A DNA stretch of 61,285 nt from Allobosea sp. AAP35 (GTDB lineage Bacteria > Pseudomonadota > Alphaproteobacteria > Rhizobiales > Beijerinckiaceae): positions 1 through 61,285 of the forward strand of contig NZ_LJHQ01000028.1 of assembly GCF_001295925.1 (NCBI RefSeq), read 5' to 3'. Positions 17,577-26,118 of this stretch are shown in pieces. Numbering within the stretch: the first letter of the stretch is position 1; each line of letters begins with the position of its first letter. A program made the translations under genes and the position numbers. The notes below the pieces were generated by a model, which ran no database searches, was not told the origin of the DNA, and saw only the letters and a program-made list of their open reading frames with translations.

Positions 17577-19001
17577 TTAGCCGACCCCGGCTTCCGAGAG
17601 GCTGCGGAACAGGAAGGTGCCGCCCGCGCGGTAGTCATAGGACGGGTCCTCCCAGGCGATCATCTTGCCGGGATTGAGCAACCCCTGCGGGTCCGCCTCG
17701 CGCTTGAAGGCAAGCTGCGCCTCGTCGGTCTGCTTCATGCCGCCCTCCTCCAGCGTGTAGCGATGCGGGTTGAAGATCGGTGCGCCCATCTCCTCATGGA
17801 TCGCCATGATCTCCTCCAGCCGTTCCTCCGTGGTGAAGCGCACCAAAGGCAGCCCGAAACAGGTGACCTTGCCGTCGAAGCGTACGAATTCGAGATGGCA
17901 GAGCACCTCGTCGCCGAAACGCGCATGGATGCGGTCGACCAGATCGACCTGGTTGGGGAAGGGATAGAGCACCTGCAGATAGGTGATCGCCGGATCGACC
18001 CGCAGCGCCCGCAATGTGGTGTGGTTCCAGCCGAGTTCGTAAGCCGGCGGCAGGCCCTTGGCCTCCTCGGGCGACAGCCTGTCGGAGCGCATCAGCAGCT
18101 CCGAGCCCCTGAAGCGGCGCGCATAGGCCAGCAGCGACTCGACGGCGAAATCGGCGACCATGACGATGACGAGATGGCTGTCGCGCGGCAGGAACTTGCG
18201 GTGGCGCAAGAAATAGTCGTGCGGTGCGGGAGCGGCGACGACGCAGAGGTTCTTCAAGGCGAGCCCATCCTGCTCGCCGAGGCTGTTGGCGAACTCCGTC
18301 GCAGCGCGCAGGCTGGAAAAGCCGAGGATCGCATCGACCCACTCATAAGCCGGCGCCAGCGGCATCTCGACCTGGGTGATGATGCCGTTGGTGCCATAGG
18401 CATGCGCGACCTTGTGCAGATCCTCGCCCTGGAGCTCGAGAATGCGCGGTGTCGCCTCCATCGTCGCGACCTTGAGCGAGATGATGTTGCCCCAGTCGCG
18501 CAGGCCGCCCCATTTGATCGAGCCGACGCCGCCGGAGCCGCCGGCGATGAAGCCACCGATCGAGGCCGTTTGATAGGTGGAGGGGTGCAGCCGCAGCTCC
18601 TGCCGCGAAGCGCTGCGCGTCTGCTCGTCGATCCGCGCCATGATCGCGCCGGGCTGCGCGACATAGCGGCCGGGCGCGATGTCGAGCACCTGGTCGAAGC
18701 CTGAAAGATCGAGCAGCACCCCGCCCGAGAGCGGCATCGCCTGGCCGTAATTGCCGGTGCCGGTACCGCGCGGCGTCACGGGGATGCCGAGCGCATGGCA
18801 GGCGGCGAGCACCTCGAGCACCTGCGCCTCGCTCACCGGCGAAACCACGAGATCGGCCGTGACATGGTCGAGCTGGCGCTTCAGCACCGGCGAGTACCAG
18901 AAGAAGTCGCGGCTCTTCTGCTTCACCAGCGCGGGATTGTCCTCGCTGCGGATGGAGCCGAGACGGGTCTTGAGAGCTGCGATGTCGTAGCGGGTGGTCA
19001 T
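17577..19001 (-). CDS. FAD-binding oxidoreductase (PCMH/VAO-type)
   Basis: This is a 474-residue FAD-linked oxidase or dehydrogenase of the GlcD/VAO family. The PCMH FAD-binding domain occupies about residues 45-225 with TPRGTGTGNYGQAMPLSGG, and GGFIAGGSGGVGS contacts the diphosphate. The C-terminal cap ends with the family signature LLNPGKM near residue 450. It oxidises a hydroxyacid or similar substrate that cannot be named from sequence. It lies in a minus-strand run below the amidohydrolase, with a palindromic repeat between, and directly above the flavodoxin-fold reductase. Confidence 0.82.
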   Translation of the reverse strand: MTTRYDIAALKTRLGSIRSEDNPALVKQKSRDFFWYSPVLKRQLDHVTADLVVSPVSEAQVLEVLAACHALGIPVTPRGTGTGNYGQAMPLSGGVLLDLSGFDQVLDIAPGRYVAQPGAIMARIDEQTRSASRQELRLHPSTYQTASIGGFIAGGSGGVGSIKWGGLRDWGNIISLKVATMEATPRILELQGEDLHKVAHAYGTNGIITQVEMPLAPAYEWVDAILGFSSLRAATEFANSLGEQDGLALKNLCVVAAPAPHDYFLRHRKFLPRDSHLVIVMVADFAVESLLAYARRFRGSELLMRSDRLSPEEAKGLPPAYELGWNHTTLRALRVDPAITYLQVLYPFPNQVDLVDRIHARFGDEVLCHLEFVRFDGKVTCFGLPLVRFTTEERLEEIMAIHEEMGAPIFNPHRYTLEEGGMKQTDEAQLAFKREADPQGLLNPGKMIAWEDPSYDYRAGGTFLFRSLSEAGVG

Positions 19002-19048
19002 GGCTGCCGTGTTCCCGACGCTGGGCCCGCTCGCTCAGTAACCTCCAC

Positions 19049-19151
19049 CGTCATCCTGGCGCGAGCGAAGCGGAGCGCCGGGATCCATCGGAGGGCACTG
19101 TCGAGCTTTATGATGGATCCCGGGACGGCCTTCGGCCGCCCAGGATGACGT
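19049..19151. repeat. Type A intergenic palindromic repeat
   Basis: It begins CCGTCATCCTGGCG and ends CGCCCAGGATGACG, with the inner pair GATCCATC and GATGGATCCC. It sits between the amidohydrolase and the FAD oxidase genes, inside what otherwise looks like one transcription unit. Confidence 0.82.
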
Positions 19152-19176
19152 CGGGGCTGAAACGACGCGGAGCGCA

Positions 19177-20475
19177 TCACGACCGCCCACCCATCAGATG
19201 ATCCAGCTCGCGATGGTCCGGCAGGGTCGTGTCGATCGCGCGGCCGGCGACCAGCACCGTGCGGTCCGCCTGCGGGCGGGCGAAGAACTCGGTCCAGTCC
19301 CGCGCGCGGGTCAGGATCAGGTCGGCCGGGCCGCCGGGCGACAGCACACCCTTCCCGTCCAGCCCCATGATGGAAGCAGGCGTCCGCGCCACCGCATCCG
19401 CCCAGTCGCCGCCGGCATGATCGAGCTGGAGAATACGCGTGCCCTCGCGCAGCACCTCGATCAGGTCGAGATCGCCATAGGCATAGAACGGGTCGCGGGT
19501 GTTGTCGGACGCGATCATCACGGGCACACCCGCCGCCTTCAGCTCATGCAGCGCCGTGACGCCGCGCCAGCGCGGGGTGCGGCCTGGCTGGCGATCCTGC
19601 AGGTACATGTTGCACATCGGCAGCGAGACCACGGCGATGCCGGCCTCCCGCACCTTGGCGACGATGCGGGCCTCGACGTCGGGCGCCTGCAGCGCCAGCG
19701 AGCAGCAATGCCCCGCCAGAATCCTGCCGGTAAACCGATGCCGGATCGCGGCATCGGCGATGTGTTCCAGCGAGCGCGCGGCCGGGTCGTTGGTCTCGTC
19801 CACATGGAAATCGAGATCGAAGCCGTTCTCGATCGCGGTGCGGAAGATGACATCCAGCGCCGCGTCGAGTTCGGGGATCATGTAGCTGACGCAGCCGAAC
19901 AACCCGTCGCCATGCGCCCTCACCGCCGCGACCACGTCGCGCATATGGTTCTCATCCAGTGCGAACTGGATGCCGAAGAGCGGCGAGCCCTGGATCGCAA
20001 TGCGCCCCGCCCACTCCGCCCGCAGATCAGCAAGCACCGGCCAGGTGATCCCGATCTGCTTGCCGAGCGAATCGATATGGGTGCGCAACGCTGCCGTGCC
20101 ATGCGCGAAGGCGCAGCGCAGACCGAAATCCATCCGCGCCCGCACATCCACAATTGACCAGTTCGCCTCGCGATCGGCCATCACGCTGTTGAGCGCGCCC
20201 ATGAAGCTGCCATCGGGATTGGGCCGGCGCGGCCAGATATGGCCCTTGTCGAGATGGACATGGGCGTCGACCAGGCGCGGCAGCACGATGCCGCCGTCGA
20301 GATCGACGACGGGCCCGTCGGCAACGCTCTCGGTTCCCGCGGGCAGGATCGAGCCGATGCGCCCCTCCTCGACCGCGATGTCGACCAAGGTCAGCCCATC
20401 GCGGTCGGCGGCGAGCCCGCCGGCCTCGACGAGGCAGAGCGGCGCGCGCGCACCGGTTAGGCGATAGACGGACAT
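19177..20475 (-). CDS. Cytosine deaminase-like amidohydrolase
   Basis: This is a 432-residue metal-dependent hydrolase of the cytosine deaminase (CodA) branch of the amidohydrolase superfamily. The metal ligands DAHVHLDKGH are near residues 70-79. FHVDE in the middle, AGHC further on and the SDN motif (IASDNTRDPFYAYGDLD) are all CodA-like. The substrate may be cytosine, a related pyrimidine or a hydantoin-like ring. The start is uncertain: ATG at 20475 (MSVYRLTG) or 20538, neither with a clear binding site. It heads a minus-strand group with two oxidoreductases and is divergent from folD. Confidence 0.82.
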   Translation of the reverse strand: MSVYRLTGARAPLCLVEAGGLAADRDGLTLVDIAVEEGRIGSILPAGTESVADGPVVDLDGGIVLPRLVDAHVHLDKGHIWPRRPNPDGSFMGALNSVMADREANWSIVDVRARMDFGLRCAFAHGTAALRTHIDSLGKQIGITWPVLADLRAEWAGRIAIQGSPLFGIQFALDENHMRDVVAAVRAHGDGLFGCVSYMIPELDAALDVIFRTAIENGFDLDFHVDETNDPAARSLEHIADAAIRHRFTGRILAGHCCSLALQAPDVEARIVAKVREAGIAVVSLPMCNMYLQDRQPGRTPRWRGVTALHELKAAGVPVMIASDNTRDPFYAYGDLDLIEVLREGTRILQLDHAGGDWADAVARTPASIMGLDGKGVLSPGGPADLILTRARDWTEFFARPQADRTVLVAGRAIDTTLPDHRELDHLMGGRS

Positions 20476-20614
20476 CTCAGGCAGCACGGCATAACCGGTC
20501 TTCACGGGCTCGAACTCTCCATCGGCGTCGCCATGCATGATCGATACCGGCGCGCTTGACGGCGGGCAAGCCGGCGCCGCATGACGGCGGCTCCAAGCCG
20601 ATGGAGAATGTCCC

Positions 20615-21484
20615 ATGCCGCAGGCCACATTGATCGATGGCAAGGCCATCGCCGCCACCCTGCGCGCGCAGATCGCCACGGAGGTCGCCGGCATCAAGGC
20701 GGCGAGCGGCAAGGTGCCCGGCCTGCATGTGGTCCTCGTCGGCGACGATCCGGCCAGCCGCGTCTATGTCGCATCAAAAGAGAAGCTCGCCGTCGAGGTC
20801 GGCATGAACTCGGTCGCCCACCGCCTGCCGGCCGACACAAGCCAGGAGAGCCTGCTCGCCAAGCTCGCGGAACTCAACGCCGACGACGCGGTCGACGGCA
20901 TCCTTGTGCAGCTTCCCTTGCCGAAGCATCTCGACACCGCCGCCGTGATCGACGCGATCGACCCCGCCAAGGATGTCGACGGGCTGCACCCGCTCAATGC
21001 CGGCCGCCTCGCCGGCGGCAAGGTCGACCCCGAGCATCTGCTCGTGCCCTGCACGCCGCTGGGCTCGATGCTGCTGCTGCGCCACGTCCGGCCTTCGCTC
21101 GCGGGGCTGGAGGCGGTGGTGATCGGCCGCTCGGAACTCGTCGGCCGCCCCGTCGCGCAATTGCTGCTGCAGGCGGACTGCACGGTCACCATCGCGCATT
21201 CGCGCACGAAGGATCTGCCCGCCGTGGTGCGCCGCGCCGACATCGTCGTCGCCGCCGTCGGCCGCCCCGGCTTCGTCAGAGGCGAGTGGATCAAGCCCGG
21301 CGCCACCGTCATCGATGTCGGCATCAACCGCCTGCCCGACGGCAAGCTCACCGGCGACGTCGCCTTCGCGGAAGCGGTGGAGGTCGCCAGCGCTATTACC
21401 CCGGTCCCCGGCGGCGTCGGCCCTATGACGATCGCCTGCCTGCTGCGCAACACGCTGACGGCGTTCAAGGCGAGACGAGACTGA
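20615..21484 (+). CDS. folD: Bifunctional methylenetetrahydrofolate dehydrogenase/cyclohydrolase
   Basis: This is a 289-residue FolD that interconverts 5,10-methylene-THF, methenyl-THF and 10-formyl-THF with NADP. The catalytic YVASKEK lysine segment is near residue 50. [10 protein letters not shown] lies at about 93-102, and [14 protein letters not shown] is the NADP-binding turn. [15 protein letters not shown] near the C-terminus is the family signature. It is full length and probably monocistronic. Confidence 0.96.
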   Translation: MPQATLIDGKAIAATLRAQIATEVAGIKAASGKVPGLHVVLVGDDPASRVYVASKEKLAVEVGMNSVAHRLPADTSQESLLAKLAELNADDAVDGILVQLPLPKHLDTAAVIDAIDPAKDVDGLHPLNAGRLAGGKVDPEHLLVPCTPLGSMLLLRHVRPSLAGLEAVVIGRSELVGRPVAQLLLQADCTVTIAHSRTKDLPAVVRRADIVVAAVGRPGFVRGEWIKPGATVIDVGINRLPDGKLTGDVAFAEAVEVASAITPVPGGVGPMTIACLLRNTLTAFKARRD

Positions 21485-21512
21485 TCTGCAGTCCGGGCAC
21501 TTGCCAACATAC

Positions 21513-21559
21513 CGATCTTATGCAGGTTTATCGAAAATCGATAAACCTGCATAAGATCG
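21513..21559. promoter_or_regulatory. Perfect 22-bp-arm palindrome abutting the ATPase start
   Basis: The arms 21513-21534 (CGATCTTATGCAGGTTTATC and onward) and 21538-21559 are exact complements around AAA. The right arm ends six bases before the ATG at 21566, where a ribosome binding site should be. It is a candidate operator or a translation-blocking hairpin. Confidence 0.75.
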
Positions 21560-21565
21560 CGATAG

Positions 21566-22747
21566 ATGGACCCGCGCACCAATCCATATGCTCCTGGCGC
21601 TGGCACACCGCCACCGGAACTGGCAGGCCGCGACAAGCTGATCGAGGATGCGGCGATCGCGCTCGACCGCATTCGAGCAGGCCGTGCGAGCCGCAGCCTC
21701 ATTCTCTACGGGCTGCGCGGCGTCGGGAAGACTGTCCTTCTCAATCGTATCCGCATCGATGCGGAGGCGCGCGGAATCGAGGGTGTCCAGATCGAGGCTC
21801 CGGAGGGGCGTTCGCTACCGGCAGCGCTTGCGCCGGCCATCAGAGCCACGCTCTTACGCTTAAGCCACGTTGAAGCGACCAAAGCCGCGATAGGGCGTGC
21901 GCTTTCAGGCCTCGCCGGGTTTGTCGGGGCCATGAAGCTAAAATACGGGGATATCGAGATCGGCATCGATGTCGAGCCGGAAAGAGGCTTGGCAGACAGT
22001 GGCGACCTCGACAGCGATCTCACAGCGCTGCTGCGCACGATTGGAGAGGCCGCGCGTGCCGCCAATACGGCAGTCGTACTCTATATCGATGAACTACAAT
22101 ATGTTCCCGAAGAGCAGTTGGCGTCCCTTATCATGGCCTTGCATGCGGCAAGTCAGATGCAGTTGCCCGTCACGATGATGGCGGCTGGCCTGCCCCAGCT
22201 CGTCGGCCAGACCGGTCGCGCAAAGTCTTACGCCGAACGGCTTTTCACCTTCGTCCACGTAGACAGGCTGGACGTCGCAGCGGCAACAAAGGCGCTGTGC
22301 ATCCCGGCGGACAAGGAGGGCGTTTCATTCGAACCCGCTGCGGTCGGTGCGATCATCGACCAGACGCTAGGCTATCCCTATTTCCTTCAGGAATGGGGTA
22401 AGCACAGCTGGGACGTGGCCGACGCCTCACCGATCGATACGGAGGATGCAAAGCAAGCCACGATCAACGCACTCGCGGAACTCGACGCGAGTTTCTTCCG
22501 CGTGCGCTTCGATCGACTGACCCCTTCCGAAAAGCTCTACGTGAGAGCTATGGCCGAACTCGGCCCCGGTCCGCATCGATCAGGCGACATCGCGGAGCAG
22601 CTGGGTCGCAAGGTTACCGCCGTTGCACCGCTGCGGAACAGCTTGATCGCAAAAGGCATGATCTATGCGCCGTCGCACGGCGATACGGCTTTCACCGTAC
22701 CGCTGTTCGACGGCTTCATGAAGAGGATCATGCCGCAGGCGGGCTGA
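21566..22747 (+). CDS. Standalone AAA ATPase (ORC/CDC6-like ATP-binding protein)
   Basis: This is a 393-residue soluble P-loop ATPase. Walker A GLRGVGKT is at residues 49-56 and Walker B VVLYIDEL at 170-177. A sensor-1-like TMMAAGLPQL follows, and the C-terminal 110 residues look like a winged helix (PSEKLYVRAMAELGP, then SGDIAEQLGRKVTAVAPLRNSLIAKGMIYAP). The layout is that of archaeal-ATPase/ORC-type proteins found singly in bacterial accessory regions. No ribosome binding site is seen because a perfect palindrome occupies that position. It lies between folD and lpd, both housekeeping genes, which suggests insertion. Function is unknown; defence, regulation or mobility roles are possible. 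Confidence 0.8.
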   Translation: MDPRTNPYAPGAGTPPPELAGRDKLIEDAAIALDRIRAGRASRSLILYGLRGVGKTVLLNRIRIDAEARGIEGVQIEAPEGRSLPAALAPAIRATLLRLSHVEATKAAIGRALSGLAGFVGAMKLKYGDIEIGIDVEPERGLADSGDLDSDLTALLRTIGEAARAANTAVVLYIDELQYVPEEQLASLIMALHAASQMQLPVTMMAAGLPQLVGQTGRAKSYAERLFTFVHVDRLDVAAATKALCIPADKEGVSFEPAAVGAIIDQTLGYPYFLQEWGKHSWDVADASPIDTEDAKQATINALAELDASFFRVRFDRLTPSEKLYVRAMAELGPGPHRSGDIAEQLGRKVTAVAPLRNSLIAKGMIYAPSHGDTAFTVPLFDGFMKRIMPQAG

Positions 22748-22773
22748 AGCACTCCGTGTAAAAAAACGCCCCC

Positions 22774-24174
22774 TCACATATGGATCTGGCGCTTCTCCAC
22801 GGCCATCGCCGCTTCCTTGACCGCTTCCGACAGCGTCGGATGGGCGTGGCAGGTGCGGGCGAGGTCTTCCGACGAGCCGCCGAACTCCATCAGCACCGCC
22901 ACTTCGGCGATCAGGTCGCCGGCATGGGGGCCAATGATGTGGCAGCCGAGCACGCGATCGGTCTGCGCATCCGCCAGAACCTTGACGAAGCCGTCGGTGT
23001 GCCGGATCGCCCGGGCGCGGCCATTGGCGGTGAAGGGGAACTTGCCGACCTTATAGGCGACGCCCGCCGCCTTGAGTTCTTCCTCGGACTTGCCGATCGC
23101 GGCAACCTCGGGAGCCGTGTAGACGATGCTGGGAATCGCGTCGTAATTCACATGGCCATGCTTGCCGGCGATGATCTCGGCCACCGCGACGCCTTCATCC
23201 TCGGCCTTGTGAGCGAGCATCGGCCCCCGCACCACATCGCCGATCGCGTAGATGCCGGCGACGTTGGTCTTGAAATGGTCGTCGATGACGACGCGGCCGC
23301 GCTCCATGGCGACGCCCGCACCATCCAGACCCAGCCCGTCGGTGTTCGGCCGGCGGCCGATCGCGACCAGCACGATGTCAGCGCTCAGCGTCTTGGCCTC
23401 GCCGCCCGCGGCGGGCTCGATGGTCAGGGTCGCGCCGCCCGTCTCCGCCGTTTCCACCTGGGTCACCTTGGAACCCAGGACGAATTCGAAGCCCTGCTTC
23501 TGCAGGATGCGGCTAAACTGCTTGGCGATCTCCTCGTCCAGGCCCGGCAGGATCCGGTCGAGATATTCGACGACGGTGACCTTGGCGCCGAGCCGGCTCC
23601 AGACCGAGCCGATCTCGAGCCCGATCACGCCAGCACCGACGACGACGAGCTCTTTCGGCACGGCGGTCAGTTCGAGCGCGCCGGTCGAGGTCACCACCGT
23701 CTTCTCGTCGATGGTGACGCCCGGCAGGCCGGCGGCCTCCGAACCGGTGGCGATGACGATGCTCTTCGTCTCGAGCTCCTGGGTCTTGCCGTCCTCGGCC
23801 GTGACCACGACCTTGCCGGCGCCGGGAATGCTGGCCGTGCCGGTGAAGGCCTCGACCTTGTTCTTCTTTAAAAGGAAGGCGACGCCGTTGACGTTGGCAT
23901 CCACCGTCTCCTGCTTGTGGACCATCATCTGCTTGAGATCGAGTTCGGGCTTCGCCGTGACGATGCCCAGCGCCGGGAAGGTATGGCCGGCCTCCTCGAA
24001 CATCTCGGAGGCATGCAGCAGTGCCTTGGAGGGGATGCAGCCGACATTCAGGCAGGTGCCGCCGAAGGTCTTGCGCTTCTCGACCACGGCGACCTTGAGG
24101 CCGAGCTGGGCCGCCCGGATGGCAGCGACATAGCCGCCGGGGCCGGTTCCGATGATGACGAGATCGTAGGACAT
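22774..24174 (-). CDS. lpd: Dihydrolipoyl dehydrogenase (E3 component)
   Basis: This is a 466-residue E3 flavoenzyme that reoxidises the lipoyl groups of 2-oxoacid dehydrogenases with NAD. FAD-binding [17 protein letters not shown] is at residues 4-20. The redox disulfide C41/C46 lies in [13 protein letters not shown], and NAD-binding [16 protein letters not shown] is in the middle. The active-site HAHPTLSEA is near 442-450. It is the last gene of the TCA cluster, separated from odhB by a DUF4160/DUF2442 pair. Confidence 0.96.
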   Translation of the reverse strand: MSYDLVIIGTGPGGYVAAIRAAQLGLKVAVVEKRKTFGGTCLNVGCIPSKALLHASEMFEEAGHTFPALGIVTAKPELDLKQMMVHKQETVDANVNGVAFLLKKNKVEAFTGTASIPGAGKVVVTAEDGKTQELETKSIVIATGSEAAGLPGVTIDEKTVVTSTGALELTAVPKELVVVGAGVIGLEIGSVWSRLGAKVTVVEYLDRILPGLDEEIAKQFSRILQKQGFEFVLGSKVTQVETAETGGATLTIEPAAGGEAKTLSADIVLVAIGRRPNTDGLGLDGAGVAMERGRVVIDDHFKTNVAGIYAIGDVVRGPMLAHKAEDEGVAVAEIIAGKHGHVNYDAIPSIVYTAPEVAAIGKSEEELKAAGVAYKVGKFPFTANGRARAIRHTDGFVKVLADAQTDRVLGCHIIGPHAGDLIAEVAVLMEFGGSSEDLARTCHAHPTLSEAVKEAAMAVEKRQIHM

Positions 24175-24195
24175 GGGTTCTCTTTGGATTGGCGA

Positions 24196-24507
24196 TTATT
24201 CGGCGGCGGAACGGCCGGCAGCGTAATGAGCGGCAAGCTGCTCGACCATGGCGGTCTCAATGGTGATGCGGGCCGCGTCGGAGCAGAAATCGATCTCGTG
24301 ACCGATCTCGTCGAGGTTCCAGCCGAAGGAACGCCCATCGAAATCCACCGCGACGGTTTCAAAAAAGGCGCGATCCTGGAAAGGCGCGGACGACGCCGCC
24401 GGCCCGATCGAGCCCGTCAGATCGTACTCGCCCGACAACCCGTCGTCGAAGGTGACCCGGACGACCGGGTAGCGCACCGCTTCGACGTCCTTGATCCGGT
24501 ACTTCAT
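24196..24507 (-). CDS. DUF2442 family protein
   Basis: This is a 103-residue protein of the DUF2442 family. It shows the typical order of an N-terminal DVEAVRYPVVRVTFDDGLSG strand pair, the GPAASSAPFQDRAFF region and the FGWNLDEIGHEIDFCSDAARI core. Family members usually travel with DUF4160 partners in toxin-antitoxin-like pairs. Its ATG overlaps the stop of the DUF4160 gene by four bases, so the two are one translational unit. It is inserted between odhB and lpd and probably read from the same transcript. The function of the pair has not been firmly established. Confidence 0.82.
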   Translation of the reverse strand: MKYRIKDVEAVRYPVVRVTFDDGLSGEYDLTGSIGPAASSAPFQDRAFFETVAVDFDGRSFGWNLDEIGHEIDFCSDAARITIETAMVEQLAAHYAAGRSAAE

Positions 24508-24758
24508 GTGATCTGGCCTCCGCTGTAGCGGCCTTCCCTGATCTCGACCCAGATATAGGCGACCTGTTCGCGATGTGAAGTCAGCCAGGCCTTGACTGCT
24601 TTGGCCTTGGCCGGCGGCAACGACCCGTTGAGTGTGTCGCCGGTCGCGATGGAAATCTGCGCCTCATGCCCCGCGAACATCGCGTGGAGATGAGGCGGCA
24701 GATGATCCTTGAGATGGATCACGATCCGAACGCCGTCGATGATCGCGATCGTCGGCAT
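24504..24758 (-). CDS. DUF4160 family protein
   Basis: This is an 84-residue DUF4160 protein. It begins MPTIAIIDGVRIVIHLKDH, followed by PPHLHAMFAGHEAQISI, the family hallmark (a PPH-H motif with an acidic strand). It ends with helical LPPAKAKAVKAWLTSHREQV. With the overlapping DUF2442 gene it forms a candidate toxin-antitoxin-like module. It starts just 18 bases after odhB stops, inside the 2-oxoglutarate dehydrogenase cluster. Confidence 0.82.
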   Translation of the reverse strand: MPTIAIIDGVRIVIHLKDHLPPHLHAMFAGHEAQISIATGDTLNGSLPPAKAKAVKAWLTSHREQVAYIWVEIREGRYSGGQIT

Positions 24759-24776
24759 TCGGACGAAAGACCCGCC

Positions 24777-26069
24777 TCAGAGATCCAGCACCAGCCGCGC
24801 CGGGTCCTCCAGCGCCTCCTTGATGCGGACGAGGAAGGTCACGGCCTCCTTGCCGTCGATGATGCGGTGATCATAGGAGACCGCGAGATACATCATCGGC
24901 CGCACCACGATCTGGCCGCCGACGACCATCGGGCGCTCCTGGATCTTGTGCATGCCCAGGATCGCCGATTGCGGCGCGTTCAGGATCGGCGTCGACATCA
25001 GCGAGCCATAGACGCCGCCATTCGAGATGGTGAAGGTGCCGCCCTGCATGTCCTCGATCTTGAGGGCGCCCTCGCGGGCCTTCTTGCCGAGCGCGCCGAT
25101 CGCCTTCTCGATGCCGGCGATGGAGAGCTGGTCAGCATCGCGCACCACCGGCACCACCAGGCCCTTGTCGGTGCCGACGGCAACCGCGACATGGTAGTAG
25201 TTCTTGTAGACGATGTCGGTGCCGTCGATCTCGGCGTTGACGGAGGGGATCTCCTTCAGCGCCTGCACGCAGGCCTTCACGAAGAAGCCCATGAAGCCGA
25301 GCTTCACGCCGTGCTTCTTCTCGAACACATCCTTGTACTGGTTGCGCAGGCTCATCACGGCCGACATGTCCACCTCGTTGAAGGTGGTCAGCATCGCGGC
25401 CGTGGCCTGGGCTTCTTTCAGGCGGCGCGCGATGGTCTGGCGCAGCTTGGTCATCTTGACGCGCTCTTCGCGCGAGGCGTCGTCGGGGGCCGACGGCGCG
25501 CGCATCTGGACAGGCGCGGCGGGCGTCGAGGATGCCACGGCCGGGCCGGTCGCGATCGCGGCCAGCATATCGCCCTTGGTGACGCGGCCATCCTTGCCGG
25601 ATGCATTAACCTTCGCGGGATCGACGCCGCTCTCGGCGGCCAGCCGGCCGACCGCCGGGCCGGAATCGGCGGCCTTGGTCGCGGGCTTGATTTCGGTATC
25701 GCCGGCGACTTCGGCAGCCTTGGTCTCGGCGGCAGCGGTCGTCGTTTCGCCGGCCTTGCCCGAGGCCTGAGCCACGGCCGTATCGGCCTTCTTATCGTCA
25801 GCCTTGGGCGCCGGCGCAGCTGCCTTCCCTTCGCCGGCCGAGATCATGCCCAGAAGCGCGCTGACGCCGACGGTATCGCCTTCCTTGGCGACGATCTCGC
25901 CAAGCACGCCGGCGGCCGGCGCGTTGACCTCGAGCGTCACCTTGTCGGTCTCGAGCTCGACCAGAGGCTCGTCGGCCTTCACAGCGTCTCCCGGCTTCTT
26001 GAACCACTTGCCGATGGTCGCCTCGGAGACGGATTCGCCGAGGGTGGGTACGCGGATTTCGGTCGCCAT
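24777..26069 (-). CDS. odhB: 2-oxoglutarate dehydrogenase E2, dihydrolipoyl succinyltransferase
   Basis: This is a 430-residue E2 core. The lipoyl domain at residues 1-77 has the lipoylated Lys43 in [10 protein letters not shown] long Ala/Lys/Thr-rich linker follows, then the peripheral subunit-binding domain ([21 protein letters not shown] region) and the catalytic domain. The active-site [13 protein letters not shown] has His401 and Asp405. The presence of one lipoyl domain and the sucA neighbour identify it as the succinyltransferase. Part of the sucCDAB order. Confidence 0.95.
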   Translation of the reverse strand: MATEIRVPTLGESVSEATIGKWFKKPGDAVKADEPLVELETDKVTLEVNAPAAGVLGEIVAKEGDTVGVSALLGMISAGEGKAAAPAPKADDKKADTAVAQASGKAGETTTAAAETKAAEVAGDTEIKPATKAADSGPAVGRLAAESGVDPAKVNASGKDGRVTKGDMLAAIATGPAVASSTPAAPVQMRAPSAPDDASREERVKMTKLRQTIARRLKEAQATAAMLTTFNEVDMSAVMSLRNQYKDVFEKKHGVKLGFMGFFVKACVQALKEIPSVNAEIDGTDIVYKNYYHVAVAVGTDKGLVVPVVRDADQLSIAGIEKAIGALGKKAREGALKIEDMQGGTFTISNGGVYGSLMSTPILNAPQSAILGMHKIQERPMVVGGQIVVRPMMYLAVSYDHRIIDGKEAVTFLVRIKEALEDPARLVLDL

Positions 26070-26118
26070 GTCAGGCCTCTGCTTTTTGCTGTCTTTGTCT
26101 GGCGTCGGTGGCTGGTCG

